Assembly (NCBI GenBank): GCA_003996215.1
Contig: QJPP01003488.1
Span: 1 to 64,000 of the forward strand
Source: Jaltomata sinuosa
Taxonomy: Eukaryota; Streptophyta; Magnoliopsida; Solanales; Solanaceae
Direction of reading: 5' to 3'
DNA: 64,000 bases
The notes beneath the pieces were generated by a model. That model was not told where the DNA came from and did not search any database. It saw nothing but the letters and a program-made list of their open reading frames with translations. A program made the position numbers and the translations under genes. Numbering within the stretch: the first letter of the stretch is position 1; the number at the start of each line of letters is the position of its first letter. Below are positions 31,897 through 43,685 of this stretch, one piece after another.

Positions 31897-33172
31897 TAAA
31901 TTCTCAAGAAGAGAGGAGCTGTGGTGTTTCCCCTCAGACCTCCCAGATCCCACGAGTGAATCAAAAGTTGGATCTATATTAGATCTCATCCGAATCGCCC
32001 CATCTATCCTCATGAGGAGGAGATTGGTTCAAACCCCGATTCGAATAGGTGGAATACCCCATGCTAATGTGCCTTGGATGATCCACATCTCAGGGTCAGG
32101 TGCCGATGTGCACATTGAACTATCCATGTGGCTGAGTGCCCTCACATCCCAAGCACAATGACACAATTATCAGGGGCGAGCTCTAGGCCAAATTTTGGCC
32201 CTTTTTATCTCGACTTGGTTGGCCCTCCTAGATGTTTTTAAATGTTATAAATACACATAGTTATTTTTAGGGGAGGATGAACGTATTAGGAGCACAAAGC
32301 AATATTGGAAGCGAACTATTACTACGGTTACTTCTTCATCCTTTACTTAGCTATTTTTCTTACTTGTTTACGAATTCTAGCTTTTGTAACAGGATTATGA
32401 GTGGCTAAAAGCCCTCTATTTAGGGTTATGGCTATTATATGAACATCATATTGTATTAATCGATTGTTATTGTGAATTCTACCATCTATTTCTTATTTTC
32501 TTAATCTTATGCTTACTATTTTGTGGTTTCGCAACTCATAAGATAAATGGATAATTCCTAGTAAAATCCGAGAGAAGAAAGCTAGGAATAGGATGTGGGT
32601 TAATAGGAGTAGGGTTGGTCTGTGGACGGATTAACGGCTAGGACGGAGACGTACTTCATTTTCCCTAGTTGGATCAAATATAAGATGATATATTCATTTT
32701 CCCTAGTTGGCTAAAATATAAGATGATATATAAATGCATTCAGACTGGTTTACCATATTTCCACTTAACAATGTAGTTAGGAGGCTAATCTGGGTACAAA
32801 GTTAGAGGCTCGAGAACCATAACTATATTATCAATCTTGTGACTCCGCAAGTCAGTAGATATCTTAATAATGCTTAACAACAGTAAATAAATATGATGGA
32901 ATTATGTAAGTACCATAGCCCTAGGCTCTAATAACTTCGTGAACAACTCATACGATCTCATTATCATTTACTTATATTGTTTTAGTCATAATTAATAGAT
33001 TAATCGAATCAACCAACCCTCCTGAACTAAATAACACTTATTCTCATAAGGATAGTACTTAAATCAGTAGCTTGTGAACAACTAAGTCCCTGTGGGATTG
33101 ATAAACCTAATTGTCTCGATAATCACTTATTACTTGCGATGACGTACACTTGCGTGTGTGTTGAGAGGACAA
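31897..33172 (+). mobile_element. 5' LTR of Athila-like element 2, right part
   Basis: Continuation after the solo LTR insertion. It ends around 33171 ('gagaggaca'), just before the primer binding site. It includes low-complexity DNA and a local duplication (cattttccctagttgg at 32657 and 32694). The 90-codon frame at 31889-32161 begins inside the solo LTR and is not a gene. Confidence 0.6.
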
Positions 33173-33177
33173 TAACT

Positions 33178-33202
33178 TTTTGACGCCGTTATCAGGGACT
33201 TA
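33178..33202 (+). promoter_or_regulatory. Primer binding site of Athila-like element 2
   Basis: tttttgacgccgttatcagg resembles the TTTTGGCGCCGTTGCCGGGG-type PBS of Athila/Tat elements, with a few mutations. It sits between LTR end and gag as expected for priming minus-strand DNA synthesis. Confidence 0.75.
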
Positions 33203-33299
33203 AAGTATTGACAAACTTAAAATTTTCTATTATTCCTATTTTTACAAGTGTTAACAACTTGGTCTTAGCTGTGTTATTGTAGGTGACAGGTGTACACAA

Positions 33300-35512
33300 A
33301 GTTTTGACAAAGAAGCAGAACTTACTAAAATCGGAGAGAACCTAAATCCATTCCATTCAGAACTCGAAAGGTTCTTCCATCAAAGGTTGAGGGAGTAAGC
33401 TGTGTTGCTAGCACAAAGAAACCAACCTCTTGCGGTAATGACTGATGACCCACTAGTAGTAGTGGAAAACCCACCACCAGCCCCAATAGTAGTACACAAA
33501 ATGGCAGTCCCACTCGCAGGAAACGTTAATTCCAGTATTGTAAAGCCTAACATTATTGGAAGATGGCAACTGAAGCAGAATATGATGCAATTATTGCACT
33601 TAAGTGGGCAATTCACAGGTCTACCATATGAGGATCCGCGGGTTCATCTCCAAAATTTTTTGGAGATTGTAGACATTTATATCACACAGGTGTCTCTCAC
33701 CCTTTCCTATTCTCACTTTTAGGGGAAGCCAATAGATGGATAAAAGTTGAACCTCCCAACTCTATCACTTTATGGACTGACTTAGCCCAGAAATTCATCA
33801 CAAGATTCTTTCCATATTGAAAGATGGCTAAATTAAGAAGTGAAATATTGGGGTTCAGAAAAAAGAAAGGAGAAGGCTTTCCCCAAGCATAAGAATATTT
33901 CAAGATGTAATTGCTGAGTTGTCCCCATCAACATCAGAATAAGGAAGGTATAGATCATACTTTTATCAAAAGTTTAGATATTCACTCTAAGTTTTTTCTT
34001 GATTCAGGTGTAAGTAAACAGGCACTTGAGAAAACATATGATGAACTGGTGCTACTCTTAAGCAGGTTGGCAGCTAGTAATCCTGAATGGATCGGTGAGT
34101 CAAATAGAGGTATAGTGAAAAAGGCAACATGAATGCTAGAAGTGGATAGGATAACTAGCATACAAGCACAAATCGCAACAATGAACAACAATTTTAGTCA
34201 GTTGAACAAACTCTTGATGGGTCAGGCTCAAATGCAAAGTCATGTTCAGCAGGTGCAACAAGGTCAGTTATTTTGTGAGGTTTGTGAAGGTAACATATAG
34301 CGAATGTGTGCAGAGCTAATCCAGATTCCGTCTACTTTATGGTCAACGTAGGTAGAGGTAGACAAAATAGGAACTTCAAAAACTCTTATAATCTGAGTTG
34401 GAGGAACCACCCTAAAGTCTGTTGGGGTGGTAATTAGAATTAGATCTAAGACAGACCACATGGACAACAATATGGGTATTAGCAGAACTAAGGTAATTCA
34501 ATTCAGGGTCAGTTAGATGAGATCAAAGAGCTGATAAAAATATTAGTGTGATGAGTAGCAGAAGTAATCAGCTATTGCAAAAAATAATGACTTGACGATC
34601 CATAATCTTCAAAGACATATGGGTCAGATTTTCGAGGCTCAAAACACTAGACCCAAGGAGGTTTACCTAACAACGTATACCCGAACCGAAAATAGGTTAA
34701 TGTTGTAACTACATGAAGTGGTAAAGATTTGGCGAAAGAGCACTAGTAAAATTGGTTAATGAAATAATTGATAAAGAAGCACCGAGGCGCTATAAGAAAG
34801 AGTAGTGAAGCAGCCTACACCACTAGCTACTAGACCCCCTCCTCCATTCTCATAGAAGCATATCAAAGAAAGAAAGGAGGCAATTTTTTCAAAATTCTTC
34901 AATCTACTAAAGCAAGTAACTATTAATGTACCTCTTGTTGATATATTGTAGGGCATGGCCCAATACGCAAAGTATTTAAAGGATGTAGTGGCCAATAAAA
35001 GAAAACTGACAGAGCATGCGACAGTAGCCATGATAGAGCATTGCTATTCTCGGATCCAAAATAGATTGCCGACGAAGTTGAAAGACACTGGAAGTTTCAC
35101 TATTAAAATTTCCATTGGGCACATGTAATGGCCAAAGAACTATGTGACTTGGGAGCCAACATCAATTTGAACCCTTGTAACTATATAAGAAGATGGGGTT
35201 GGACAGTCCCTGACCCACTACTATTGTATTGCAACTGGCATACAGGTCTTTGGCTAAACAAGAAGGCATTGTGGAGGATGTGTTAGTGCAAGTATAATCC
35301 TTGATCTTTCCGGTAAATTTCGTACTCCTTGACTTTGAGCCTGATCCAAAAATCTCATTTATTTTGGGGTGTTCATTCTTAGCTACAAGCAAAGCACTGA
35401 TTAATGTGGCATCTGGCCAACTTACTATGCGAGCACATTACAAGGTGGAATTGTTCGATGTGTATAATGTGTCAAAGTGGCTAGTGTTCTATGTAGAAGT
35501 AGAGTAGTTAGA
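33300..35512 (+). pseudogene. gag-protease remnant of Athila-like element 2
   Basis: Pieces of an Athila-type gag appear in order across frames: GNVNSSIVKPNIIGRW and GLPYEDPRVHLQNFLEI (33500-33680); EANRWIKVEPPNSITLWTDL (33726-33785); HTFIKSLDIHSKFFLDSG (33955-34010) and ALEKTYDEL; WRNHPKVCWGG (34400-34432). Protease sequence follows: AKYLKDVVANKRKL, GSFTIKISIGHM, a CDLGANINLNP active-site-like stretch (35143-35170), and LLDFEPDPKISFILGCSFL (35325-35383). Several frameshifts and stops are present. After 35512 RT, RNase H and integrase are missing. Confidence 0.8.
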
Positions 35513-35589
35513 TAGGTAGGGAGTAATCCTAAATATAATACAATCCCTTAAGACCAAATTGAGAGGGACCTCAAGGATAAAGGATTGTT

Positions 35590-36195
35590 TTGAAACCAAC
35601 GGGAGAGCAACCCTATTCAGCACATGAGGAATTCTATGAGAGTATGTGCACAACATAGGAATGCAATGACTTCTGACAAAGAACTAAAGCTGCAAATGTT
35701 TATACATTCTATCACAGGTGAAGCCAATATATGGTACTAAATCATACCACCTAACGTAATTGACATATGGCCTGGACTGGTATACTTATTCATGTATGAG
35801 TGGCGCTTAGTGGCACGAAGGACAAAGACCATAAGAAACATTCTCTACTTCGGCAGTTGGAAGGAGAACTCTTATTGGAGGCATGAGAAAGGTTCAAACA
35901 ATTGTTGGTACCTCTAGATCATGGGCTTCATAAGGATATATTACTTGATACATTCTATCATGCCCTTGATCCGATGAACGAATCTATAGCCAATGCAATG
36001 GTAAGAGAATGCTTAAATATTGTCACATATGCTGAAACCACTAAGTTAGTAAATGACGTGCCTAGACACAGTCAAGTCTGGAACTCCAAGTTAAGAAGGT
36101 TAATGAAAGGAGTTCAAAGAGGCAGAGATAAACTGATGAGGTGTGATCATTGTGGATATCTATATGACCTAGACCATCGCTATAAAGCCAACTAA
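35590..36195 (+). pseudogene. gag-like fragment downstream of the protease
   Basis: The last 98 codons are open (LDHGLHKDILLDTFYHALDP ... MRCDHCGYLYDLDHR). Upstream in other frames are TSDKELKLQMFIHSITGEANIWY and related gag-like segments. This is a second gag-type domain lying where RT would be expected, so it either came from another element or the region was rearranged. No catalytic domain is seen. Confidence 0.55.
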
Positions 36196-36868
36196 TAAGG
36201 CTAATGCTTTCATGCTGCGATATTAAATCAAGCACTTCGCAAGAGGCAACCTGTGTCTTGTAAAATATTTCCTATTTTTAATTGATTTTTCTTATTTTAC
36301 TATTTTTAGCCAAAAAAATAAAAAAACACAAAAAGATGTCTTGCCGTGACCTTAACTAAGGCTCTGGATGGGTGGCAACCCACCACTAATCGTGTTTATT
36401 ATGACTATGTGTAGGTATGGGGTTCAAAAAAATCACAAAATAGAGCCGAGGATGAGTACACAAAAAACACCCTAAATGGGTAAGCTGGAACATCTCACCA
36501 CGCAAGGGCCCTACCTTGGCAACATGTCTCTCTATGCAAGTGTCCTTGCCAGAAGATACAGGGACCCCAAATGGTCCCCACGTCCCATTCCCACTTTTTA
36601 AACCCCCCAAAAATGCTTTTGTTCTTCTTTCTTCTTCCCTCTGCCCGAAATACTCCCTCATCCTCTGTTAAAGTTTCAAGAATTTTCCCCAAGGTACAAT
36701 AAAGCTTTAAAGTAGTAAATTTCTTGTAAATTTCTTCACTATTTCATGCTTAATCCACTACTCAACTTCCCCATTATGTTTATTTCAAATTTCTATTGTG
36801 ATTATTGACAAAAAGCTTCAATCTTTGAAATTAATAGCATTAGTTTATTTTAGTATAGTGTGGCTTAT
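36196..36868 (+). other. 3' internal region of Athila-like element 2
   Basis: Non-coding. It contains the hairpin motif tgggtggcaaccca (36369-36382), preceded by cttaactaaggctctgga, which matches a motif found downstream of ORFs in Athila-like element 1. The rest has no recognisable coding potential. The region ends where the LTR of element D begins. Confidence 0.55.
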
Positions 36869-37417
36869 TGTAATACCCCATACCTTTAAATATATCTACG
36901 ACTAAGGTAATGTCGAAAGATTTATTTAAACATGTGAAAATGAGGGCGAATTTGAGCCAAAGTCTAAGTATCCAATTATACTAAAGTGGAAAATATAGTT
37001 TGAGGGAATGAGACTTGAAAAGACAATTAAAGTTCGGAACAAGAAAATCACCTACTTGGTAGAGCTATGTGCTTCACCTACTAACGTAAACGTCCTATGT
37101 GTTTGGACTTTCTATGTGGTTAAGTTATTTATTTGATGCCCTACTTGCTTGAGATACTTGTATATGTAGCCTACATTAAATGGAAAGAATAAGGAAATAA
37201 GGCCGAACAATTTAAAAGATTTTAGGCCCAAAACTTCAAAAAGATACCAAGTAGGTGGATCACCTACTTTGATTTCTTTTTGGCCCAAATTGAAACTAAA
37301 TGAAAGAGTGAGATGGGTAAAAGGGTCAAGGCCCAAGACCCATTTGAAATTAGACAATATATATCCATATATTCAGCTATTTTTTTTAGAATTTTTCACA
37401 AGATAAACAAGAACAAA

Positions 37418-37453
<36 letters not shown>

Positions 37454-38252
37454 GCTCTTTTTGACAACCCTCGTTTCCTCCTTAGGATTCTTGAGTTATT
37501 CCTCTTGGTTCTCAATATTCAAGGTAAGTTTTTCTATACTTTCTCATGGTTTTTATATGGAAAATATGGTGGATAGAAGTTTCACACATTGGTGGAGTTT
37601 GGGCAGCTTTTGTGAGAAAGAAGCTCCTTGACAACCTCTTTTTGTGTTATATTGTCTTAAAGTATTTTCTTCTTGTTGTAAGGTTCTATTTTTGGAGAAA
37701 CATTTTTGGTATTGCAGAATTCAAGTTAAGAGTTAAAATTTACAGAAAAATCAATGTAAAGTTCTTCTCCACCACCCCTTATTGTATATGAAAAGAAAAA
37801 GGTGATTCTAGACGTAATTATTGTATGAACTCATGGGATGGTGATCGAAAGCCATGAGTTAGAGTTATTCTAATTTTGTTAGACTATTTTGGGGTTGTAT
37901 TATATGTGTTTTTGTATTTGTTTGTTGGAAACCTCATAGTTGGAGTTGGTTTTGGTTGTTTTGGGATTGAAATAAGAGGATATGGCGATACACCAAGTTT
38001 TTTAAATATTGTGCGGGCATGCTGCCCGTTTGATTATGGCGGACTATTTTGCAAGCTTCACATGGTTATTAGCTGCTATAAATATGTACAAGATATGTCT
38101 AACTTATGTTTCTAGTAAGAGAACAAAAGTAGAAAGAATCATAAGTATAAAGAGAGTCCGACGAGCAAGTCGCTTGCCTAATTTCTATAAAATACAAATG
38201 AAGACACATATATAGCTTTGATGACTATGTAAACACTTTGACTCGTAAAGTA
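36869..38252 (+). mobile_element. 5' LTR of element D, left part
   Basis: Starts TGTAATACCCCATACC. It is cut at 38252 by Athila-like element 1 and continues at 56607. The two parts together make about 2.6 kb, ending just before a tRNA-Met PBS at 57855. It carries a (TC)n microsatellite (37421-37449). Open frames here are short and unrecognised. It probably inserted into the 3' region of Athila-like element 2. Confidence 0.65.
37421..37449. repeat. (TC)n microsatellite
   Basis: About 14 uninterrupted TC dinucleotides in the LTR of element D. Confidence 0.97.
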
Positions 38253-39823
38253 TTTTACGCCCAAATTACACCTTCTTTTAGAAGCGTAAGTGGTCGCTGT
38301 TCAAATATAGAACCCAACAAAGGTTGGGGTCGATCCCACAGGGAATATGGTAGGACTATGGTTGATTAGTTTTTACTCGTGCTCTTAGTCATTTATTTCC
38401 CTCGAAAGGTTTTTTTAAAGAACAAGTAGTAATTATAAATAGAATTTAGACAAGTAACACGTAACAGTTTTAAGAGTTGTAATCAATGGGAGAGATAACT
38501 AGGGTAACGTTTCCCATAAGATCATAACTTAGTAAGACGTTGTGCTTAGTTAACTAGCTTGGTGCTTAGTATGCATAATCGGTAAGTTAGGTTCACCTAA
38601 ATCCTTGGTCCGACAGATAGATGAATTTCACCACACGCTTTGGTCCGGTCGTGGGCTAACCCTTACCCTGGATCCCAGATTAGCTATTCCCAAATAAGGT
38701 CAAGCTATTATAGCCTCAAATCTCCGTCGTTGAATAACCCTTTTCCCATCTGTTACCTTCTTGGTTCGGCAAGTAAGGATAAGGCGATTTCTAACATTGC
38801 GCACCATTAAAAAGTAATCAAAACGAAGGGAAGAACAATACATGCATAAACACCGCCCTAGAATTACCAAGTACTTTACCTACTTCGTTAATCCTTCATG
38901 GTTCCCACAACCCTAGTTGTGGATTTAGCTACTCATGTTCATAAGTAAACAATCAGAAGTTATTGATGCGTTCATGATCATATACTTACAATAAGAAGTA
39001 AAGAAATCCATAAACTTGAATAGATGAAGATGGAAGTAAGAACAATGAACTATGAATGTGTATAACTCTCAAAACCAAGAATAAACCAATATCACAATGT
39101 TTTCAATGTGTTTCCTACAAAATATCGCCCCTGACATGTAAAAGAAAACCTAGGAAAAGTATTTATAGACAATGGAAATCCTGTCCTAACAAAACTAGGA
39201 AACTGAACTCGGCAGGGAGCATGAATTGGATGATGACCCGTTATTCCAAATGACAATTTATGGTCTTCTAAGGTTAACTGTGGTCTTGGCTGGTCAACAT
39301 CTTCTGTCATGACAAACTACGAGTGGAACCACGAGTCGTACTCTCGATATACGGTTCGTCTCCTGACTCATGGTTTCTTGGTCCTTTGTTGTGCCTTCTC
39401 TAATCACTGACCACGAGTCCAACAGGACGGGTCATACTTTGAAAGTACGGTTCATACAATGAGTCGTGCTTCCTGCTCTTGCTTTTGTACATCTGCAGTT
39501 CCTCCGGTCTATGAGTCGACAAGACGGGTTGTGGTTTGAAACCATGACTCATAGACTGAGTCATACTTTTCATCCATACTTGCATAATTTCTGAACTTTG
39601 GTGTACGAGTCAACAGGACGGGTCCATAGTTCAGAACCACGGACCGCCATGTCATCCATCATCTCTGTATCCGTCTCTTTTCAGTTCAATTTCCAGTACT
39701 TTGGCTCTGAGTCCATTCTCCTGTACACTTAACAAAAAAACATCAAATGTAACAATAAAATGCTAAAGAACTAGCAATAATCCGAAGTGTTAAGCATCGA
39801 AAGTTTCATAATTCTACGACACA
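38253..39823 (-). mobile_element. 3' LTR of Athila-like element 1
   Basis: 1571 bp, highly similar to 55012-56606. It covers the same span from tacgcccaaattacacc to ttctacgacaca. On the minus strand it begins TGTGTCGTAGAATT and ends GGGCGTAaaa, where the expected terminal CA is mutated. Most differences from the other LTR in the first 100 bp are transitions. It has a motif cluster (acgagtc, acgggtcat, gtcgtgc) at 39310-39640. Flanks aaagt (38247-38251) and acagt (56607-56611) are an imperfect TSD candidate. Confidence 0.88.
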
Positions 39824-41419
39824 TCAATACCCTCAACTTAAGACTGTTGCTTGTCCTCAAGCGACAATAGAAAACCATCCTAAAACAATGCTTTAGCAAA
39901 AGGGAAACTAAGGAATACTACAGTCATATGGTTTGGCATTCAGCTCACAACAAATAACCCCTTTATTTTTGATACAAAACAAGTGCACAAGTCCGGACAT
40001 CAAGACAACACAGAAGGATCCATGGACGACATTATGCTATCAACATATGACTTAGCATACACATTGGAGACTCACTCTAATAGCCAACAGTGAATGCGCC
40101 TCTAATGCCCTCACCACAAGGAAGTCCCACTCACTCAATAGTAGATTTAATATCTGGGACTGAACTAGAACACTAACATTCTCAAAGATGTTCAAACAAT
40201 GCATGCACAATACCATAGGCTTGCCCTTATTTTCTATGCCTCAGTTTTCGAACAGTTAGGTTAGGATCACTATAGGACTTTTACTCGGCTTGTAACGTCC
40301 TCTCAGGGACGGGTATGGTAGATATGGAAAATAGTGACTAAACCCTCCTTGACACTACACTATGTTTCTTCCATTTTTCTAGACCAACTCTATTCTTTCC
40401 TCCCTTTTTCTCCCCTTTTATTCCTTCTTTTTCATCAACTGACGGGTGCGGCTTTCTTTTCAGGCTTAACTTTTTTTCTTCTTCTTTTCTTTTCTTTTTC
40501 TTTTTAAACATCTATGCCACACCCACTATTATCTCTTTTTATTACTACCTCTTCTTTTCATACCCCATCTTTCGTACTTACCTCCATAGTAGCCACCCTC
40601 AACTTAGGCGATTTGCCTAAGTTGAGGTACCTAATGTCCAAGGAGGGACCAGGGCCAAACTGAATGTTCATAGAAAATAGGGAAGGCGATTAGGCTAAAC
40701 AATAAAAAGGTCAATTTAGTCTCAAAATCAGGGATCAAAGGGTATTCAAATCATTTGGATGATCATTTAGGCTAAAGTGGACTATTTCAAAAATGGCCTA
40801 TGATCCTTTCCGAACCAACAATCCTACAACCTAGGCAAGACTAACCAGGCAAGTTCTAGATTGTCACACAATGCACGAATAGTACAAATTTCCCTCACAC
40901 ACACATGGCACAAAGTACAACAATCACATGCTAACTATCAGGTTCATACTCTAGCTTAAGCTATTCATCAGATTGATTAACACAATGACATGCACGGATC
41001 CATAATGGTCAGTCTATCAAAAATAGATAATCTCATATCACACAAAATTTGGAGGGGTCTCCATTTTTCACTCAAAATCAATTTCAAAATCATACCATAG
41101 ACTGCACTAAGTTCCTTTTCTTCTTTCACTACACACAACCTATACTAAACTTTCCGATTCAACAAAAATTAAAAAATCCTTAGGGAAAGAACACAGACAA
41201 GAAAACTGCAAGGACGCGGGTATCATTTAGATACCCTCATGGGTTGCCTCCCATGCAACGCCTGATTTAACATCGCGACATAACGTGGGTGTTTTGGCTA
41301 CTTAGACTTCACCAAAACACTCTACAAAATAACCCAAATGACCAAGCTGCCCCCACCCTATTAAGAAAGATTATGCATTGTCCCCAATTCACTAGAAAAA
41401 TAGTAGAACGAGGGATATA
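39824..41419 (-). other. 3' non-coding region of Athila-like element 1
   Basis: Lies between the env-like frame and the 3' LTR. Next to the LTR the minus strand reads agttgagggtattg, the likely polypurine tract priming plus-strand DNA. A long polypyrimidine stretch (40370-40512; polypurine on the element's sense strand) and an ORF-end hairpin (41239-41256) are the notable contents. No gene is visible. Confidence 0.7.
41239..41312 (-). other. ORF-end hairpin motif, copy a
   Basis: Minus strand catggg-aggcaa-cccatg: a 6-bp stem with loop aggcaa, preceded by aaatcaggcgttg. It sits just downstream of the env-like frame. The same ~75-bp block recurs as copies b and c at 44986-45147. Confidence 0.75.
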
Positions 41420-43685
41420 AGGAATACCTTTGGCACCTAGGCACGATCATTGGGTGTAGTAGTAGCCGGGCCCACTGGATTGGTGTCTGCAGTCTTATCT
41501 CCAACAGAGGCTGCCTCGGTAGACCTCTCAATAACATCACCAGCTGCCCGAGCAATATCATCACCATGAACTCCCATAGTGGGGTCTAAAGAAGTTTCCT
41601 CTGTGGCATCCGCAACACCACTTCTCGAGCCACCCATACTATTAAAATCAACACGAATTTTCTGGATATCTCAGGACTCTTTAAGCACAACTGCTTCTCT
41701 TTTCTGCCTTTTCTTCTCAGCTTTGTCCTCTTTGCGTTTTAATGATTTTGGGCTCAATGGGGCATCCTCATCCTGAACCTTTTTATCTCTTTTCTTTATT
41801 TTTTTTGTAGGTTCGGGGTCAGTTTCAGTAGCTCTGGTTGATTCACAAGGAGGGGAATGTGCAAGCAAGTTAATGAAATCATCCTCCATACCCCTATATG
41901 TTGGAATCTCAATATGAAGGGTGATCGGCACCTGCTGCTTTTGGATGGCATCAATATCTGCTCGGGACTTTGCAAGCTCGGTCAGAATAGCAGTAAGGTT
42001 CGGAACAGTCAGATTCCAAAGCTTGTCATTCACCCTGATTTCTATGTTGTCCAATCATTCATTGAGATTATCAATCAATTTCTAGATTTGAGCAATAACA
42101 TCAGCTATTTCTCTGCGGATTAGTGGCTTCACAGAGTTTGAGAACCTCTTAATTTGTTCATCCGCATGAATGGCTGCTTTAGCAACCTTACTAAAAATCT
42201 GGTTGGTGAAGAAATAGGATGTCCCTTGCTCATTGGATGGAGAGGGCTGAGCAGATGAGGACGTGCCAGGTTCTGTAGTAGAGGGAGAAGAAGTAGGTGC
42301 ATCATGCTCGTCAAACACAACCAAGGCATCAGGCGGCAAATCTCCACTAGGCTTGTGGAAAATAGTACTCCTGCACACTGCTGAATGAGCCCTCTCCCTT
42401 GCCACAGGGTTTGTTGTATCCTGAATAAGAGTTATGTATTGGAAACTAGTCGCTTGCAAGAGCCGATCTACTTCTACCATCTCGGGCACCTTAGCTGCCT
42501 GTCATAGCTGAGTGACCAGGCAAGGGTATGGAATGGATGTGGACGGCCACAACACTCATTCTTTGAGTTCTTCTGCAATGAAGCGGGTAATAATAATATC
42601 ATATCTGGACATAATGGCTGCAACCAAGATGGCCTGGTATGGAGTGAGTGTATTTTCTGCCAAAGTTGGTACCAACCGATGTCTAACCACAGACCTCCAA
42701 AACTTTCCAGCCAAGCTCAACGATGATTTGGTGATCATTACAATGTTTGCTGTCAACCATGGTGGATTCTCATCAGTGATAATTGAGGCAATCCATTTTA
42801 AAGGTGTTTTCTTTTGTCTGAACCAGTCTAAACGGGCATCCAAATCCGACTGAGCTACTGGTGCTATAAAATTTGGGCCATAAATGAAATGCTGAATGGT
42901 GCGCTCTGAGATGTCGACTCAGAACCCCCTTACTTGCACTCTCTCCAAGGCCGTCTGCGACTTCAGACTCTTACCTTTTTCACATATATTATTCAATATA
43001 GCCGCATATGCCGCATAAAACTCACGGACTAGTACCGGGTTATATGGACCACCCGACCAACTCATCCACTAGAATCTATAATGATCATACAGTTCCTTAA
43101 TATCGGCCATGTCATTTAATACAAAAAATCTAATCTCCACCTCTTCATGGATGCTACGCCTTGGGTGCCCTTTCTCATTCAAGGCCAAGCCTTCATGGTA
43201 AAACTAGGAAGTACTCTCAATAGCCCATCGTACCCTATCCCACACTCAGTGGTTTTGCATCTAAAAGTAGGGGGAGCTACGGGGATGGACTCATTAACTT
43301 GCGGCTCTGTTGCAGAAGGAGCCTCTTAGCCTGATTTGCTAGCATTTTCACTATTACTCGGGCTAGCACTTTCAGAGTCTAACTCTGACCCTTCATCTTT
43401 GTTGCTGTCCGAAGCTATGGCATCTGTAGGTTCATACTCATCTCTACCGCTCTCCTGAGGTGATGAATCAGACTCACCCTCTCCCTCTTCAGACTAGGGA
43501 GGGGTGGCCTTTGGTTGCTGCCTAGTGGTCCAAGGTACTGCTTATGGATTAGAGTCTATAGCATAAACCTCCTCGGATCCACTTTCTTCTGACTTAGAGG
43601 ATTCATCTCGAATTTGTTGTTTCTTTCTGATCTCAGCCTCTAAGTCTTTTATTGCGACCTGCTTTTGGGTATTCTTTGGTGGCAT
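41420..43685 (-). pseudogene. env-like / plant transposon-protein ORF of Athila-like element 1
   Basis: A second large ORF 3' of pol, as in Athila elements, reading on the minus strand from MPPKNTQKQVAIKDLEAEIR (ATG at 43685). A Ser/Glu/Asp-rich N-terminal part is followed by a conserved core (PVLVREFYAAYAAILNN; WFRQKKTPLKWIASIITDE; RSVVRHRLVPTLAENTLTPY). A Ser/Pro linker, a coiled-coil-like stretch and a Lys-rich tail (KKIKKRDKKVQ ... KRKEDKAEKKRQKR) complete it. From 42843 to 41437 one frame holds throughout, with several isolated stops. In Athila elements this ORF is described as envelope-like; I see no convincing signal peptide or fusion peptide. It is non-functional because of stops and a frameshift. 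Confidence 0.75.

Noticed and set aside
31889..32161. 90-codon open frame across the solo LTR 3 edge
   Set aside because: It starts inside one element and ends in another, so it cannot be a native gene.
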